From: Nocardia exalbida NBRC 100660 | GTDB taxonomy: Bacteria; Actinomycetota; Actinomycetes; Mycobacteriales; Mycobacteriaceae | Assembly: GCF_000308575.1 (NCBI RefSeq) | Contig: NZ_BAFZ01000099.1 | Span: forward strand, 1-64,000 | Direction of reading: 5' to 3' | DNA length: 64,000 nt | Part shown: in pieces, positions 8,534 to 17,053 of the stretch | Layout of the letters: each line of letters starts with the position of its first letter | How positions within the stretch are numbered: position 1 is the stretch's first letter | Notes under the pieces: generated by a model | The model's database searches: none | What the model was told of the DNA's origin: nothing | Seen by the model: only the letters and a program-made list of their open reading frames with translations | Position numbers and translations under genes: made by a program

Positions 8534-8775
8534 CACCACGCCGCACCTCTTCCGGATCCGTTCGGAACCTGACCTCCACCAGTATCGGTCGGTCATCGGC
8601 ATCGCGCTGCGGCTCGAGCCGGATCGTGGCGGTACGGTCGCTTTTTCGCGAACTCCGCCGATAACCTGCGGGTGGCGCGTTCGCCAGGAGAAGAGGGCGC
8701 GCTGGCCAGGAATTCCGGAAAAACTTCGGCGGCAAGCCTATTCGGCCGGAGCGAGAGCCGCCGTCGACGGAGGTA

Positions 8776-9009
8776 TTACTGTGCGGGCGGGGCGACGTTC
8801 TGGGTGCAGAACGGCTCGCAGGGTCCAGGGGGCGGCGTGGTTTTCTCGGGGCCGGTGTCGAAATCGGTGTTGCTCACCACCACCATCACGAGCACGGCTC
8901 CCAGAATCACGAACAGCAGGGCCAACAGAGTCGGCCGCAGCCAACTCGTTCGCCGTTCGGTCACGACATCCCCCATGACCGCTACTTCGATGGGAGTTAG
9001 TTCACGCAT
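8776..9009 (-). CDS. Small single-pass membrane protein with GPCEPFC tail motif
   Basis: 77-aa protein, MRELTPIEVAVMGDVVTERR, then one transmembrane helix (~25-46, LLALLFVILGAVLVMVVV) and a tail SNTDFDTGPEKTTPPPGPCEPFC. It has the same layout as the protein at 8309-8533: an acidic DFD/DFGD motif just outside the membrane and a proline-framed C-x-x-F-C. GAGGA lies ~9 nt before ATG 9009; a start at 9024 is possible. Function unknown. A disulfide or metal site on the outer face is inferred from the cysteines only. Confidence 0.6.
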   Translation of the reverse strand: MRELTPIEVAVMGDVVTERRTSWLRPTLLALLFVILGAVLVMVVVSNTDFDTGPEKTTPPPGPCEPFCTQNVAPPAQ

Positions 9010-9084
9010 AACTGTTTTCCTCACTGGGTTCTTTCTCAGCGCATACCCCGGATTCCGGGAAGGAATCAGACCACGCGCGAATCA

Positions 9085-9717
9085 CTAACCCCGTGAGGCA
9101 CAGAGCAATCCGTCTCCGACCGGAATCAGTACACAGGTGAGTTCCGGATTCTCCGCGATGGCGCGGGTGGCGGCGCGCACCGCCTGAGTAGCCGGATCCC
9201 GTTGCGCCGGATCGGGTACGCGCCCGCCCAGCAGCGCGTTGTGCAACAGAATGGCGCCGCCCTCGCGCAGCAGACGCACCGCTTGGGCGACGTACTCCGG
9301 GTGCTCGAGCGGCGCCGCGTCGATGAAGACCAGGTCGTAGGCGCCGTCGGCCAGCCGGGGCAGCACATCCAGCGCCCGTCCGTTGATCAGCCGGGTGCGC
9401 GCCGGGGGGATGTCGGCGGCGCGGAACGCCTCCTTGGCCGCGCGCTGATGTTCCGGCTCCGAATCGATGGTGGTCAGCGTGCCGTCCTCGCGCATGCCGT
9501 CGAGCAGCCACAATCCGCTGATGCCCGCGCCGGTGCCGACCTCGACCACCGCGCGCGCTCCGAGCAGCTGCGCGTACATGCTCAGCAGCGCCCCTACCGA
9601 GGGCGGCACGGGGACAGCGCCGAGTTCGGTGGCCCGTTCCCGCGCGCTGATGAGGATTTCGTCCTCTACGACGGATTCCTCCACGTAGGCGAGATTCCGC
9701 TCCAGATTCGATGCCAC
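9085..9717 (-). CDS. Class I SAM-dependent O-methyltransferase (Rv1220c-like)
   Basis: 210-aa methyltransferase of the small-molecule O-methyltransferase (CCoAOMT-like) family. Visible features are VEVGTGAGISGLWLL (SAM motif I), TIDSEPEHQ (motif II acidic residue), and YDLVFIDAAPLEHPEYV followed by GGAILLHNALLGG, where catechol-type members place metal ligands. GTG 9717 (VASNLERNLAYVEE) gives the family length; the frame stays open upstream without support. It is divergent from sigE exactly as Rv1220c is from Rv1221. Substrate unknown. Confidence 0.85.
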   Translation of the reverse strand: MASNLERNLAYVEESVVEDEILISARERATELGAVPVPPSVGALLSMYAQLLGARAVVEVGTGAGISGLWLLDGMREDGTLTTIDSEPEHQRAAKEAFRAADIPPARTRLINGRALDVLPRLADGAYDLVFIDAAPLEHPEYVAQAVRLLREGGAILLHNALLGGRVPDPAQRDPATQAVRAATRAIAENPELTCVLIPVGDGLLCASRG

Positions 9718-9994
9718 GGGTATGAGGCTAACGCCGGGCGGGTGATCTCGGCGTTCCGGACAACACGCGCCGCCCGTCATTTCCGCCGCCGGTTTTCTCA
9801 GGTGACCCTCAGGATCTCCATATCCCGGCCATATCAGGACCAGAAAGAGTATGAGCAACCGACCGTGTATTAACACGGGACGCGGGAACAACGACATACC
9901 GGTTGTCTGTTGTATCCGTACGTGACGGTCCGAAGACCCGGATCGGAGCGAGTGCCCACGTTTGCGGTCCCTAGTAGGAGGTAGCCCCATCCAC
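9718..9994. other. Divergent intergenic region between O-methyltransferase and sigE
   Basis: 277 nt with no coding signal. It must hold the sigE promoter(s). A GGAAC at 9892-9896, as in ECF -35 elements, is visible but no well-spaced partner was convincing. Confidence 0.4.
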
Positions 9995-10654
9995 ATGGTC
10001 GATGCGGCGCGCGAATACGCCACCCTGCCCGAGCAGATCCTGCCGGTCGAAGCGGACTCCGTCGAGGACGCGGTCGAGCTGAGCGGGACTGCTGCCTTCG
10101 ATGCCACCGGTGACCGGTCGGCGATGCCGACGTGGGACGAACTGGTCCGGGAGCACGCCGACCGGGTCTACCGGTTGGCCTACCGCCTCTCCGGCGACGC
10201 ACAGGACGCGGACGACCTCACCCAGGAGACGTTCATCCGGGTGTTCCGTTCGCTGTCGAACTACCAGCCGGGCACCTTCGAGGGGTGGCTACACCGCATC
10301 ACCACCAACCTGTTCCTGGACATGGTGCGCCGCCGCAACCGGATCAGGATGGAAGCGCTGCCCGAGGACTACGACCGGGTGCCCGCCGAGGGCCCGGGGC
10401 CGGAGCAGGCGTATCACGACGCCCGGCTCGATCCCGACCTGCAATCGGCCTTGGATTCGCTCGCGCCGGAGTTCCGCGCGGCCGTGGTGCTGTGTGACAT
10501 CGAGGGGCTGTCCTACGAGGAGATCGGCGCTACGCTCGGCGTGAAACTGGGCACTGTGCGCAGTCGGATCCATCGTGGACGTCAAGCCCTGCGCGACTAC
10601 CTTGCGCATAATGGAAGTGAGCAGCGGTTCGCCGCTGAAGCGAACATAGGGTGA
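9995..10654 (+). CDS. sigE: ECF RNA polymerase sigma factor SigE
   Basis: Extracytoplasmic-function sigma-70 factor for envelope stress. Region 2 is clear (YRLAYRLSGDAQDADDLTQE, then FRSLSNYQPGTFEGWLHRIT) and region 4 is an HTH (LSYEEIGATLGVKLGTVRSR). An ~40-residue acidic N-terminal extension precedes region 2. AGGAGGT at 9977-9983 lies 11 nt before ATG 9995 (219 aa); an upstream in-frame ATG at 9962 is in front of that site and less likely. Order sigE-rseA-htrA-tatB is the conserved Rv1221-Rv1224 set: sigma factor, anti-sigma, protease and Tat component. Confidence 0.92.
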   Translation: MVDAAREYATLPEQILPVEADSVEDAVELSGTAAFDATGDRSAMPTWDELVREHADRVYRLAYRLSGDAQDADDLTQETFIRVFRSLSNYQPGTFEGWLHRITTNLFLDMVRRRNRIRMEALPEDYDRVPAEGPGPEQAYHDARLDPDLQSALDSLAPEFRAAVVLCDIEGLSYEEIGATLGVKLGTVRSRIHRGRQALRDYLAHNGSEQRFAAEANIG

Positions 10655-10715
10655 TTCGTCGGACGCCGACATCGCCCGAACCTCGGTCGAGTTCGGTTGA
10701 AAGGGTGAGCACCGA

Positions 10716-11108
10716 ATGAGTGGCGACTCCAGCACGTCCGGTCCGCCCCGTTTCCGCCCCACCGAGCATCTGGCGAGTGAGGCGGTCGCGGCGTACGTGG
10801 ACGGGGAGCTACGGATGAACGCCTACCTGCGTGCCGCTCAACACCTGTCGCTGTGTCCCGAGTGCGCGGCGGAGGTCGATGCCCAGCAGCAGGCGCGCAT
10901 CGCGTTGCGGCACGCGGGCCAGGTCGCGATTCCGACCGGCCTGCACGACAGCTTGACCAGGATTCCGCTCGCGGAGCTGCCGGGCGGCGCGTCCAGCGGC
11001 CGGACGCCCTCGTCGGCTTCCGGCCAGTCCGGGCGTAACGAGGCGGTTTTCGGCTTTCTGACCGATTCGTTCACCGCGACCCGGTGGACTACCTGGTGGC
11101 GCAAGTAG
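10716..11108 (+). CDS. rseA: Anti-sigma-E factor RseA (zinc-associated ZAS type)
   Basis: 130-aa cytoplasmic anti-sigma factor that holds SigE inactive. The zinc-associated signature is H43-x3-C47-x2-C50 (QHLSLCPEC), after the helix SEAVAAYVDGELRMNAYLRA. The mycobacterial orthologue (Rv1222) releases SigE on oxidation or after phosphorylation and ClpC1P2 degradation. There is no transmembrane helix. It lies 61 nt after sigE and 10 nt before htrA in one operon. Confidence 0.9.
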   Translation: MSGDSSTSGPPRFRPTEHLASEAVAAYVDGELRMNAYLRAAQHLSLCPECAAEVDAQQQARIALRHAGQVAIPTGLHDSLTRIPLAELPGGASSGRTPSSASGQSGRNEAVFGFLTDSFTATRWTTWWRK

Positions 11109-11118
11109 AGTTTCCCGA

Positions 11119-12657
11119 GTGACCACCGAATCGACGAATTCCGGATCGGCCGACACCTCGGATTCGGCGGCCGACCGCGGGAATCTCCGTCCGCCGGACG
11201 CACCCGTTCTCGGTCCGCGCCCGGTCTACCGGCCCCATGTCGACACGCATACCGCACGTGCTTTCCGCAGGCCGTCCGGCCTATCCGGTTCGTTCGCCGA
11301 GCCCCTGCCGCTCCGCAAGGCGGGTTCGGCGCCGCAATCCGGTCCCGAACTGCAGAACCGTCCGCCCGACGCGGTGCTGGCCGAGGCGTTCGGGCGCCCG
11401 GAAGGCTCCACCGAGATCCTGCAGCGCGACCCCGACGCCGCCGACGGCCCGTCGGCCGTGGCCGGACCGGCCGATCCGTGGCGTGATCCCGAAGCGGTCG
11501 CACGCCTGGGCGCCCCCGCGGTGCCCACCCCCAAGCCGCAGACGCTGCCGCAGGCCGAGAAGCTCAGCGCCCGCGAAGTGCTGTTCGGTTCGCGGGTCGC
11601 GCCCAAGGCGCTGGCCCTGCTCGCGCTCGTCGCGGTCGTCATCGGCCTGGTCGGTGGGCTGGTCGGACGGCTGACCGCGGAAACGGCCTCGACGCTCACC
11701 TCGCGGAAGGTGACCCTCGAACAGACCGGTGACGGCACCCGCCCGCACGGCATGATCGCCCAGGTCGCCAACGCCGTGTTGCCCTCGGTCGTCTCCATCC
11801 GGGTGACCGTCGGCGACAACGGCGCCACCGGCTCCGGCGTGGTGATCGACGGCGGCGGCTACGTGGTCACCAACAACCACGTCGTCTCGATGGCCGCGCA
11901 GGACAAGTCCAACCGGTCCGCGATCCAGGTGCAGTTCTCCGACGGCACCCGGGTGCCCGCCCAGATCGTCGGCCGCGATCCGAAGACCGACCTGGCCGTG
12001 CTGAAGGTCGATGTGAAGAATCTCACCGTCGCCCAGCTCGGCAAATCCGGCAACGTCCAGGTCGGTGACGATGTGCTGGCCATCGGTTCGCCGCTCGGCC
12101 TGAGCAAGACGGTGACCTCCGGCATCGTCAGCGCCCTGCACCGCCCGGTGAAGCTGGAGGGCGAGGGCAGCGACACGAAGGCCGTGATCGACGCCGTGCA
12201 GACCGACGCGTCGATCAACCCGGGTAACTCCGGCGGCGCGCTGGTGGACATGGACGGCCGGGTGATCGGCATCAACACCGCCATCCGCAGCGAGACCGGC
12301 GGCTCGGTCGGCCTCGGCTTCGCGATCCCGGTGGACAAGGTCATCGAAGTCGCCCAGACCTTGATCCGCGACGGCGTCGTGCACCACCCGACGATCGGCC
12401 TGAGCGCGCGCACCAAGCAGGTGGCCAACGAAGTCATGAGCGGTGCGGCGGTGGCGGACGTCGCGGCGGGCGGCCCCGCGGCGAAGGCCGGGATCGTGGA
12501 GGGTGACGTGATCGTGAAGGTCGGCGATCGAGAGGTCACAGGTCCGGACGAACTGGTCGTCGCGGTGCAGTCGCGCAAGATCGGCGAAACGGTGAACGTG
12601 CAGTTGATCCGCGACGGCAGGCAGGTGGACGTGCCGGTGACGCTGGAATCCGACTGA
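11119..12657 (+). CDS. htrA: HtrA/DegP-type serine protease with PDZ domain
   Basis: 512-aa envelope-quality-control protease. A long, disordered, Pro-rich cytoplasmic region (~1-160) precedes one transmembrane helix (~161-184). The trypsin-like domain carries the triad His254 (TNNHVVS), Asp291 (KTDLAVLK) and Ser371 (NPGNSGGAL). A PDZ domain occupies ~410-505 (GGPAAKAGIVEGDVIVKVGD). GTG 11119 is 10 nt after rseA. In mycobacteria the sigE-linked HtrA is membrane-bound with an essential role. The triad is intact, so an active protease is expected. Confidence 0.92.
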   Translation: MTTESTNSGSADTSDSAADRGNLRPPDAPVLGPRPVYRPHVDTHTARAFRRPSGLSGSFAEPLPLRKAGSAPQSGPELQNRPPDAVLAEAFGRPEGSTEILQRDPDAADGPSAVAGPADPWRDPEAVARLGAPAVPTPKPQTLPQAEKLSAREVLFGSRVAPKALALLALVAVVIGLVGGLVGRLTAETASTLTSRKVTLEQTGDGTRPHGMIAQVANAVLPSVVSIRVTVGDNGATGSGVVIDGGGYVVTNNHVVSMAAQDKSNRSAIQVQFSDGTRVPAQIVGRDPKTDLAVLKVDVKNLTVAQLGKSGNVQVGDDVLAIGSPLGLSKTVTSGIVSALHRPVKLEGEGSDTKAVIDAVQTDASINPGNSGGALVDMDGRVIGINTAIRSETGGSVGLGFAIPVDKVIEVAQTLIRDGVVHHPTIGLSARTKQVANEVMSGAAVADVAAGGPAAKAGIVEGDVIVKVGDREVTGPDELVVAVQSRKIGETVNVQLIRDGRQVDVPVTLESD

Positions 12658-12678
12658 CCCGGCGGCCGGATCGCCGGG

Positions 12679-12684
12679 TAGCCT
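12679..12684 (+). promoter_or_regulatory. Leaderless -10 box for tatB
   Basis: TAGCCT ends exactly 6 nt before GTG 12691, suggesting a tatB transcript independent of the sigE operon. Confidence 0.4.
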
Positions 12685-12690
12685 GGTTAC

Positions 12691-13107
12691 GTGTTCAGCA
12701 ACATCGGCTGGAGCGAGATGGTCATCCTGCTCGTCGCCGCCCTCGTCATCCTCGGCCCGGAGCGCTTGCCCGGTGCCGTGCGCTGGACCACGCGCAGCCT
12801 GCGGCAGGTGCGAGATTACGCGAGCGGCGCCACGTCCCAGTTGCGACAGGAACTGGGGCCGGAGTTCGACGATTTACGCAAGCCGCTGGCCGACCTGAAC
12901 GAACTGCGCGGTATGACTCCGCGGGCGATGGTGACCAAACACCTTCTCAACGGCGACGATTCGCTGTTCAAGGATTTCGACAGCGCGCTGCCCGATCCGA
13001 AGGACCTGTACAGCACGAACAGCGGGATGCCGGACTACCCGATGCCCAAGTTGGCTAAGCCGTTGGAGCGCAACGAACGTCCGCCGATCGACACCGACGC
13101 CACCTGA
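12691..13107 (+). CDS. tatB: Sec-independent protein translocase subunit TatB
   Basis: Membrane component that, with TatC, receives twin-arginine signal peptides. MFSNIGWSEMVILLVAALVILGP is the diagnostic N-terminal helix, followed by the hinge ERLPGAVRW, an amphipathic helix (RSLRQVRDYASGATSQL) and an acidic tail; 138 aa is normal. Tat clients are visible nearby: the DUF1906 protein at 50814-51527 has an SRRDLF motif. No tatA or tatC is in the window. The annotated GTG is the only sensible start. Confidence 0.95.
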   Translation: MFSNIGWSEMVILLVAALVILGPERLPGAVRWTTRSLRQVRDYASGATSQLRQELGPEFDDLRKPLADLNELRGMTPRAMVTKHLLNGDDSLFKDFDSALPDPKDLYSTNSGMPDYPMPKLAKPLERNERPPIDTDAT

Positions 13108-13120
13108 TTCGTCAAGCAGA

Positions 13121-13153
13121 CTAGACGCATAGCGCTGTTCAGCTGTCTAGACT
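13121..13153 (+). promoter_or_regulatory. Inverted repeat CTAGAC/GTCTAG overlapping a leaderless -10 box
   Basis: CTAGAC (13121-13126) and GTCTAG (13145-13150) form an inverted repeat with an 18-nt spacer. The right arm overlaps TAGACT (13148-13153), which ends 6 nt before ATG 13160, as in a leaderless promoter. Since the gene encodes an HTH protein, self-repression is plausible. Confidence 0.35.
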
Positions 13154-13159
13154 TCGCAC

Positions 13160-14017
13160 ATGTCGGCCGATGACGTGGCGCGCGTGTTCGCGATCGAGGA
13201 CAAGGTCGAGCGACTGAAAGCGGCCACCGACGGGGTGGCGGCAGCCCAGCAGACCATCAACGAACTGACCAGGATTCGGCGTGCCGTGATCCGGGAGCTC
13301 CATGCCGAAGGCTGGACCTTCGCCAGAATCGGTGCGGCGGCGGGCCTTTCCCGTGCCCGGATTCACCAGGTGAGTACCCAAGGCCCCGCTCCGGAAGGAT
13401 TGTTCTTCGGGCACGGTTCGCTCACCGTGCTCGTCCCCGAGGTGCGCGCCGGGCGCGTGATCGGCGCGCCCGATCCCGCCGCACCGCAGCGATTGGCCGA
13501 GCTCCTGCGCGAACTCGGCTTCAGCGTAGCGGTCGAGCATTTCCTACCGGGCCGCCCGATCGACCTGCGGCGTGACGGCCTGATCGTGTTGGGCGGTCCG
13601 GAACTGTCCCCGAGCCTGCGCCAGTTGGTGGCCGCCGATCCGCGCTTGCGCCGCGCGGTGGCGAGAGTGGGGGACGCGCGCCGGGGCATCGAGGACCGGG
13701 CGGCTCGGCGGGTGTACCGGCCGGGCGGACCGGAACCGCACGACATCGCTTACCTGGGCAGGCTTCCCCGGCCCGACGGGCGGGGCAGTGTATTGATGAT
13801 CGACGGCATGCATCCCCCCGGCTCGCTCGGCGCCATCCGGTTGCTCGCCACCCGGCTGGCCACGCTGCACGAACGAGCGAGCAATCACCTGTTCTCGGTG
13901 CTGATCGCCTGTCGCTTCGACCGTGCCACGGGGGAACCCCTGGAAGCCGACCTGCTCACTCCGGTCTACCGCCACGACCCCGAAAACAGATCGCCCGCAA
14001 CGGGTGTGCGCCGCTGA
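13160..14017 (+). CDS. Sigma-like HTH protein with unnamed C-terminal domain
   Basis: 285-aa protein. Residues ~20-70 are helical and hold an HTH like sigma region 4 or Xre-type (GWTFARIGAAAGLSRARIHQ, ~51-70). Residues ~85-275 form a separate alpha/beta domain with the strands LTVLVPEV and DGLIVLGGPELSPSLRQ, then HDIAYLGRLPRPDGRGSVLMI and FSVLIACRFD. I recall the same layout in Streptomyces hypothetical proteins but know no name or ligand. A transcription regulator with a sensory C-terminal domain is the best inference. It appears to be monocistronic with its own promoter. Confidence 0.65.
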   Translation: MSADDVARVFAIEDKVERLKAATDGVAAAQQTINELTRIRRAVIRELHAEGWTFARIGAAAGLSRARIHQVSTQGPAPEGLFFGHGSLTVLVPEVRAGRVIGAPDPAAPQRLAELLRELGFSVAVEHFLPGRPIDLRRDGLIVLGGPELSPSLRQLVAADPRLRRAVARVGDARRGIEDRAARRVYRPGGPEPHDIAYLGRLPRPDGRGSVLMIDGMHPPGSLGAIRLLATRLATLHERASNHLFSVLIACRFDRATGEPLEADLLTPVYRHDPENRSPATGVRR

Positions 14018-14364
14018 CTCACCTATCTCGCTCGACCTCCGTTGCCGGAGATCGGCGTCGGACCCGCCCCTACCGGCGGTTGTGATCACCCGCGCGTCGG
14101 CTCCACGCGCCCAACAACATTCAGCAAATATGTGGACATCGCAGCTGAGCGCATCCCCGGCCGGAAATCCGGACGGTGGACGTCGAGTGGACACTCCGAA
14201 CAGGCCGCGAACCACTCCACCGATCACCTGGTCGTGACGACTCAGGAGCATTACGCCGGCCACAATTCTCTCGTGTGGCACAGGTCACCAACCCTCGTCC
14301 GAGCGCGTTCATACAGAGATGATTGAATAGCTGGACGATAACCGCATGTGATAGGTGAACTCTG
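14018..14364. other. Intergenic region without recognised gene
   Basis: 347 nt, lower in GC than its surroundings towards 14300-14364. I see no ORF with coding-like codon use and no RNA gene. It presumably contains the promoter of the gene at 14365. Confidence 0.4.
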
Positions 14365-14931
14365 ATGCGTGATCGAAAGTCGATGTCTGCGAGTTCCGTG
14401 TCCCTCCTCTCCGTGCTGCGGCGCCCGCGGCACGGCGCCGCGGCCCCCGCCCGGTCGGGCGATCCGGCGGTGACCACCCACCGGGTGACCTACAGCGACC
14501 GGTTGCGAGTCTTCCTGCGCCCGGATGAGCCCATCGACAGCTTTCTGCGCCCGCTGGACAGGCTGGACGGCTTCCACCGCTACTCGGTGAACATGACCCG
14601 GCTCGCCGAGCCGATGCGGCCCGCGGACATCGACCCGGCGACCAGTTCCGCTCCCGGGCGGGAGTACCTGCAATGCACCGGCTCGGCGGACGCGCTCACC
14701 CTCGAGGTGCGCACCACCGTCGAGGGCATGCCGCATCGCTTCACCGTGGGCTTACCCGGTCAGCGGCTCGGACTGCCCCGGGTGGACGTGCCGGTCCCGG
14801 CCTGCGTGCCCACGCCGCGGGTCTATCCGGACGAGGTGTTCACCGCCGAGCAGGCGGCCGAGATCTTCACGGCGTACTTCGAGACCGGCGCCGTCCCGTC
14901 CCAGCTACAGCTCCGCGAAACGGACGCCTGA
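14365..14931 (+). CDS. Hypothetical protein, two-lobed, possible condition-linked operon
   Basis: 188-aa protein with no family I can name. An Arg/Ser-rich head (~1-32) is followed by a regular alpha/beta region: VTYSDRLRVFLRPDEPIDSFLRPLDRL, LQCTGSADALTLEVRTTVEGMPHRFTVG and a C-terminal helix (FTAEQAAEIFTAYFETG). There is no signal peptide or transmembrane helix. Codon use is strongly coding-like. A second ATG at 14383 is an alternative start. It is followed 21 nt later by a small membrane protein with its own ribosome-binding site, likely one operon. Confidence 0.55.
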   Translation: MRDRKSMSASSVSLLSVLRRPRHGAAAPARSGDPAVTTHRVTYSDRLRVFLRPDEPIDSFLRPLDRLDGFHRYSVNMTRLAEPMRPADIDPATSSAPGREYLQCTGSADALTLEVRTTVEGMPHRFTVGLPGQRLGLPRVDVPVPACVPTPRVYPDEVFTAEQAAEIFTAYFETGAVPSQLQLRETDA

Positions 14932-14952
14932 GGTGTCCGGCAAGGAGGAATC

Positions 14953-15288
14953 GTGAATCCGTTACTGCTGATCGGCGGCGCCGTCCTGGCGGTGGGCCTG
15001 CTCGGCCTGATCGTCAGTGTCCTGCTGCGGCCCGCGGGTGCGAAGGCTCACGTGACCGTCGCCGACCTTCAGGCCCGGCTGGCGAACGAGTCGGCCACCT
15101 CGCCCGAAGCGGACGACCCGGCGGGCGAGGACCCGCGAGCCGATCGGCCCGACGCCGAGCGCGCGGAACGAGACCGACCCCGCACCGGCGACGATTCCCG
15201 GAACGGGGCCGGGGATCAGGACGAGGACCGACCCGAAGCACGCGCGGACCAGGTGCTGTTACCACGTCGTCGTCGCCGCGACGGATAG
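14953..15288 (+). CDS. Small membrane-anchored protein with highly charged tail
   Basis: 111 aa from GTG 14953, preceded by AAGGAGGA. One N-terminal helix (~4-26, LLLIGGAVLAVGLLGLIVSVLL) anchors a tail of mainly Asp, Glu, Arg and Pro that looks disordered. There is a short helical stretch HVTVADLQARLANE just after the membrane. Function unknown. Its distance from 14365-14931 suggests co-transcription. Confidence 0.6.
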   Translation: MNPLLLIGGAVLAVGLLGLIVSVLLRPAGAKAHVTVADLQARLANESATSPEADDPAGEDPRADRPDAERAERDRPRTGDDSRNGAGDQDEDRPEARADQVLLPRRRRRDG

Positions 15289-15381
15289 TTCTCCGGTAAC
15301 TAGGCTTACGGTACGGCGGATATTCGCCGGCTGACTCGGGCCCGATGCGCTGGACCCGCTCGCCGAAAGGACCGGATTCCG

Positions 15382-16458
15382 GTGCGCGCGATACTCGGGC
15401 AACTGCTCACCCTGCTGCCGCTCGGGCCGGTCGCGCTGGCCCGCGTGGTGGACACGACCGGCGCCGGGCCTCGCGAGCTCGGAGCGGCGATGATCGTCAC
15501 CGGCTCCGGCGACGTGCACGGCTCGCTGTCCGTCGGCTGCGTCGAGGCCGCCGTCGTGGCGTCGGCGCAGGAGGTCCTGAGCAGCGGCCATGCGGTGACC
15601 GACCGGTTCGGCTATGCCGACTCCGATGGACCGGCGGTGGGCTTGAGCTGCGGCGGAGAGATCGAGGTGTTCGTCGAGCGCGTCTGTACCGAACGACTCC
15701 CGCTGCTCACCGCGCTACGGCAGCGGATCGTGGACGGCTCCTCCGTCGCCGTGGCGACCACCATGGACGCCGCACCGGAATGGAAGCTGCTGACGACCGC
15801 CGATACCGAACCGTGGCACGGCGTCGACCGCGACGCGCGGGCGCTGCTGGCCGCGGGCCGCTGCGGGGTGGTGGGCGCCGACGAGTGCGCGGCACACGGC
15901 GCGCCACGACCCCGGACGTTCGTCCAGGTCTTCGCGGCCCCCGCGCGGATGATCCTGGCCGGCGCCAACGACTTCGTGCGCGCGCTCAGCCGCACCGGCC
16001 GTCAACTCGGCTACCGGGTGACAGTGGTGGACGCCCGCGAGACCTTCGCCACCGCCGCGAGGTTTCCCGCCGCCCACGAGGTCGTCGTGGATTGGCCGCA
16101 CCGGTATCTGGGTGAGGAACAGGAGGCGGGGCGGATCGACCAGCGCACCGTGGTCTGCGTGCTCACCCACGACGCGAAATTCGATGTGCCGATGCTGGTG
16201 GCGGCGCTGTCGTGCCCGCGCGTCGGCTTCGTCGGCGCACTCGGATCCCGCCGCACGCACGCCGAGCGCGTCGAGCGCCTGCGGGCCGCGGGCGTCACCG
16301 ACGATCAGCTCGGCCGGCTGCACAGTCCGGTCGGGCTCGATCTCGGCGCGCGAACACCGGACGAGACGGCCGTCTCGATCGCCGCCCAGATCCTGGCCGA
16401 ACGCGGTGGGGCCTCCGCTCTGCCGCTGGACCGCATCGACGGGCCCATCCACCGCTGA
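15382..16458 (+). CDS. XdhC/CoxI family protein
   Basis: 358-aa member of the XdhC/CoxI family, whose members load or sulfurate molybdenum cofactor for xanthine-dehydrogenase-type enzymes. The N-terminal XdhC half has GSLSVGCVEAAVVASAQEVL (the GSxSxGCVE motif), then LSCGGEIEVFVER. The C-terminal half is a Rossmann-like domain with VVVDWPHRYL and CVLTHDAKFDVPMLVAAL followed by GFVGALGSRRTH. Start is GTG 15382. No molybdenum hydroxylase subunit genes are adjacent, so the client enzyme is elsewhere. Confidence 0.85.
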   Translation: MRAILGQLLTLLPLGPVALARVVDTTGAGPRELGAAMIVTGSGDVHGSLSVGCVEAAVVASAQEVLSSGHAVTDRFGYADSDGPAVGLSCGGEIEVFVERVCTERLPLLTALRQRIVDGSSVAVATTMDAAPEWKLLTTADTEPWHGVDRDARALLAAGRCGVVGADECAAHGAPRPRTFVQVFAAPARMILAGANDFVRALSRTGRQLGYRVTVVDARETFATAARFPAAHEVVVDWPHRYLGEEQEAGRIDQRTVVCVLTHDAKFDVPMLVAALSCPRVGFVGALGSRRTHAERVERLRAAGVTDDQLGRLHSPVGLDLGARTPDETAVSIAAQILAERGGASALPLDRIDGPIHR

Positions 16459-16683
16459 TTGCTCAAAGTTGTCTCCAGGGCGGTTGGACACCTGGCCAGT
16501 GGGCATACCCGGCCATAAAGTCGCACATTACGTCGGTTGCGCGTCCCATTTCCCTCTTGCACGGCGCGCCGCCTCGGCTCACACTTAATTTGCTGAAAGT
16601 TAACTACTAGTAGGTGACGGTGCGTTCGCGCTTCGGCCCCGCCACGCTCTGCCCGGCCCGCCCCACCGAGAGGAGAAAGCGCC

Positions 16684-17019
16684 GTGACCGCCACCCAGAT
16701 CGCCGTCCTCTGCTCACTCGCCGGCGCCGCCGGCCTGGTCGCCACCATCGGATTGATGTACGGACCGGCGAACCGGCGGCGCCGGGTCGGCGTCGCCCAG
16801 CACGTGATCGCGGAACAACGGCCCGCGCGCCTGCTACCGACCTGCCCGATCGGCAGGCCGCAGCAGATGCCCGTCGAGCCGTTGACCGTGGCGGAGGCAC
16901 ACGAACTCATGCAACGCCACCGGATCTGTGAACCGGCCGAGTGCGTCTACAAACTCGCGGCCTTCCGCACCCTGATCGAGGCGGGATACATGCGGGACCC
17001 ACACGCCGAAGGGGCCTGA
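16684..17019 (+). CDS. Small membrane protein of unknown function
   Basis: 111 aa from GTG 16684 with GAGGAGAAAG upstream. One N-terminal helix (~4-24), a basic stop-transfer stretch NRRRRVG, and a soluble tail with paired motifs PTCPIGRP and RICEPAECVYKLAAFRTLIEAGYM. Cysteines in the tail (3 in ~50 residues) would be cytoplasmic by the positive-inside rule. It is not recognised as a named family. Confidence 0.6.
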   Translation: MTATQIAVLCSLAGAAGLVATIGLMYGPANRRRRVGVAQHVIAEQRPARLLPTCPIGRPQQMPVEPLTVAEAHELMQRHRICEPAECVYKLAAFRTLIEAGYMRDPHAEGA

Positions 17020-17053
17020 CCGCATCCCGGCGCCGCCACGGTGGTGGAGCGGT

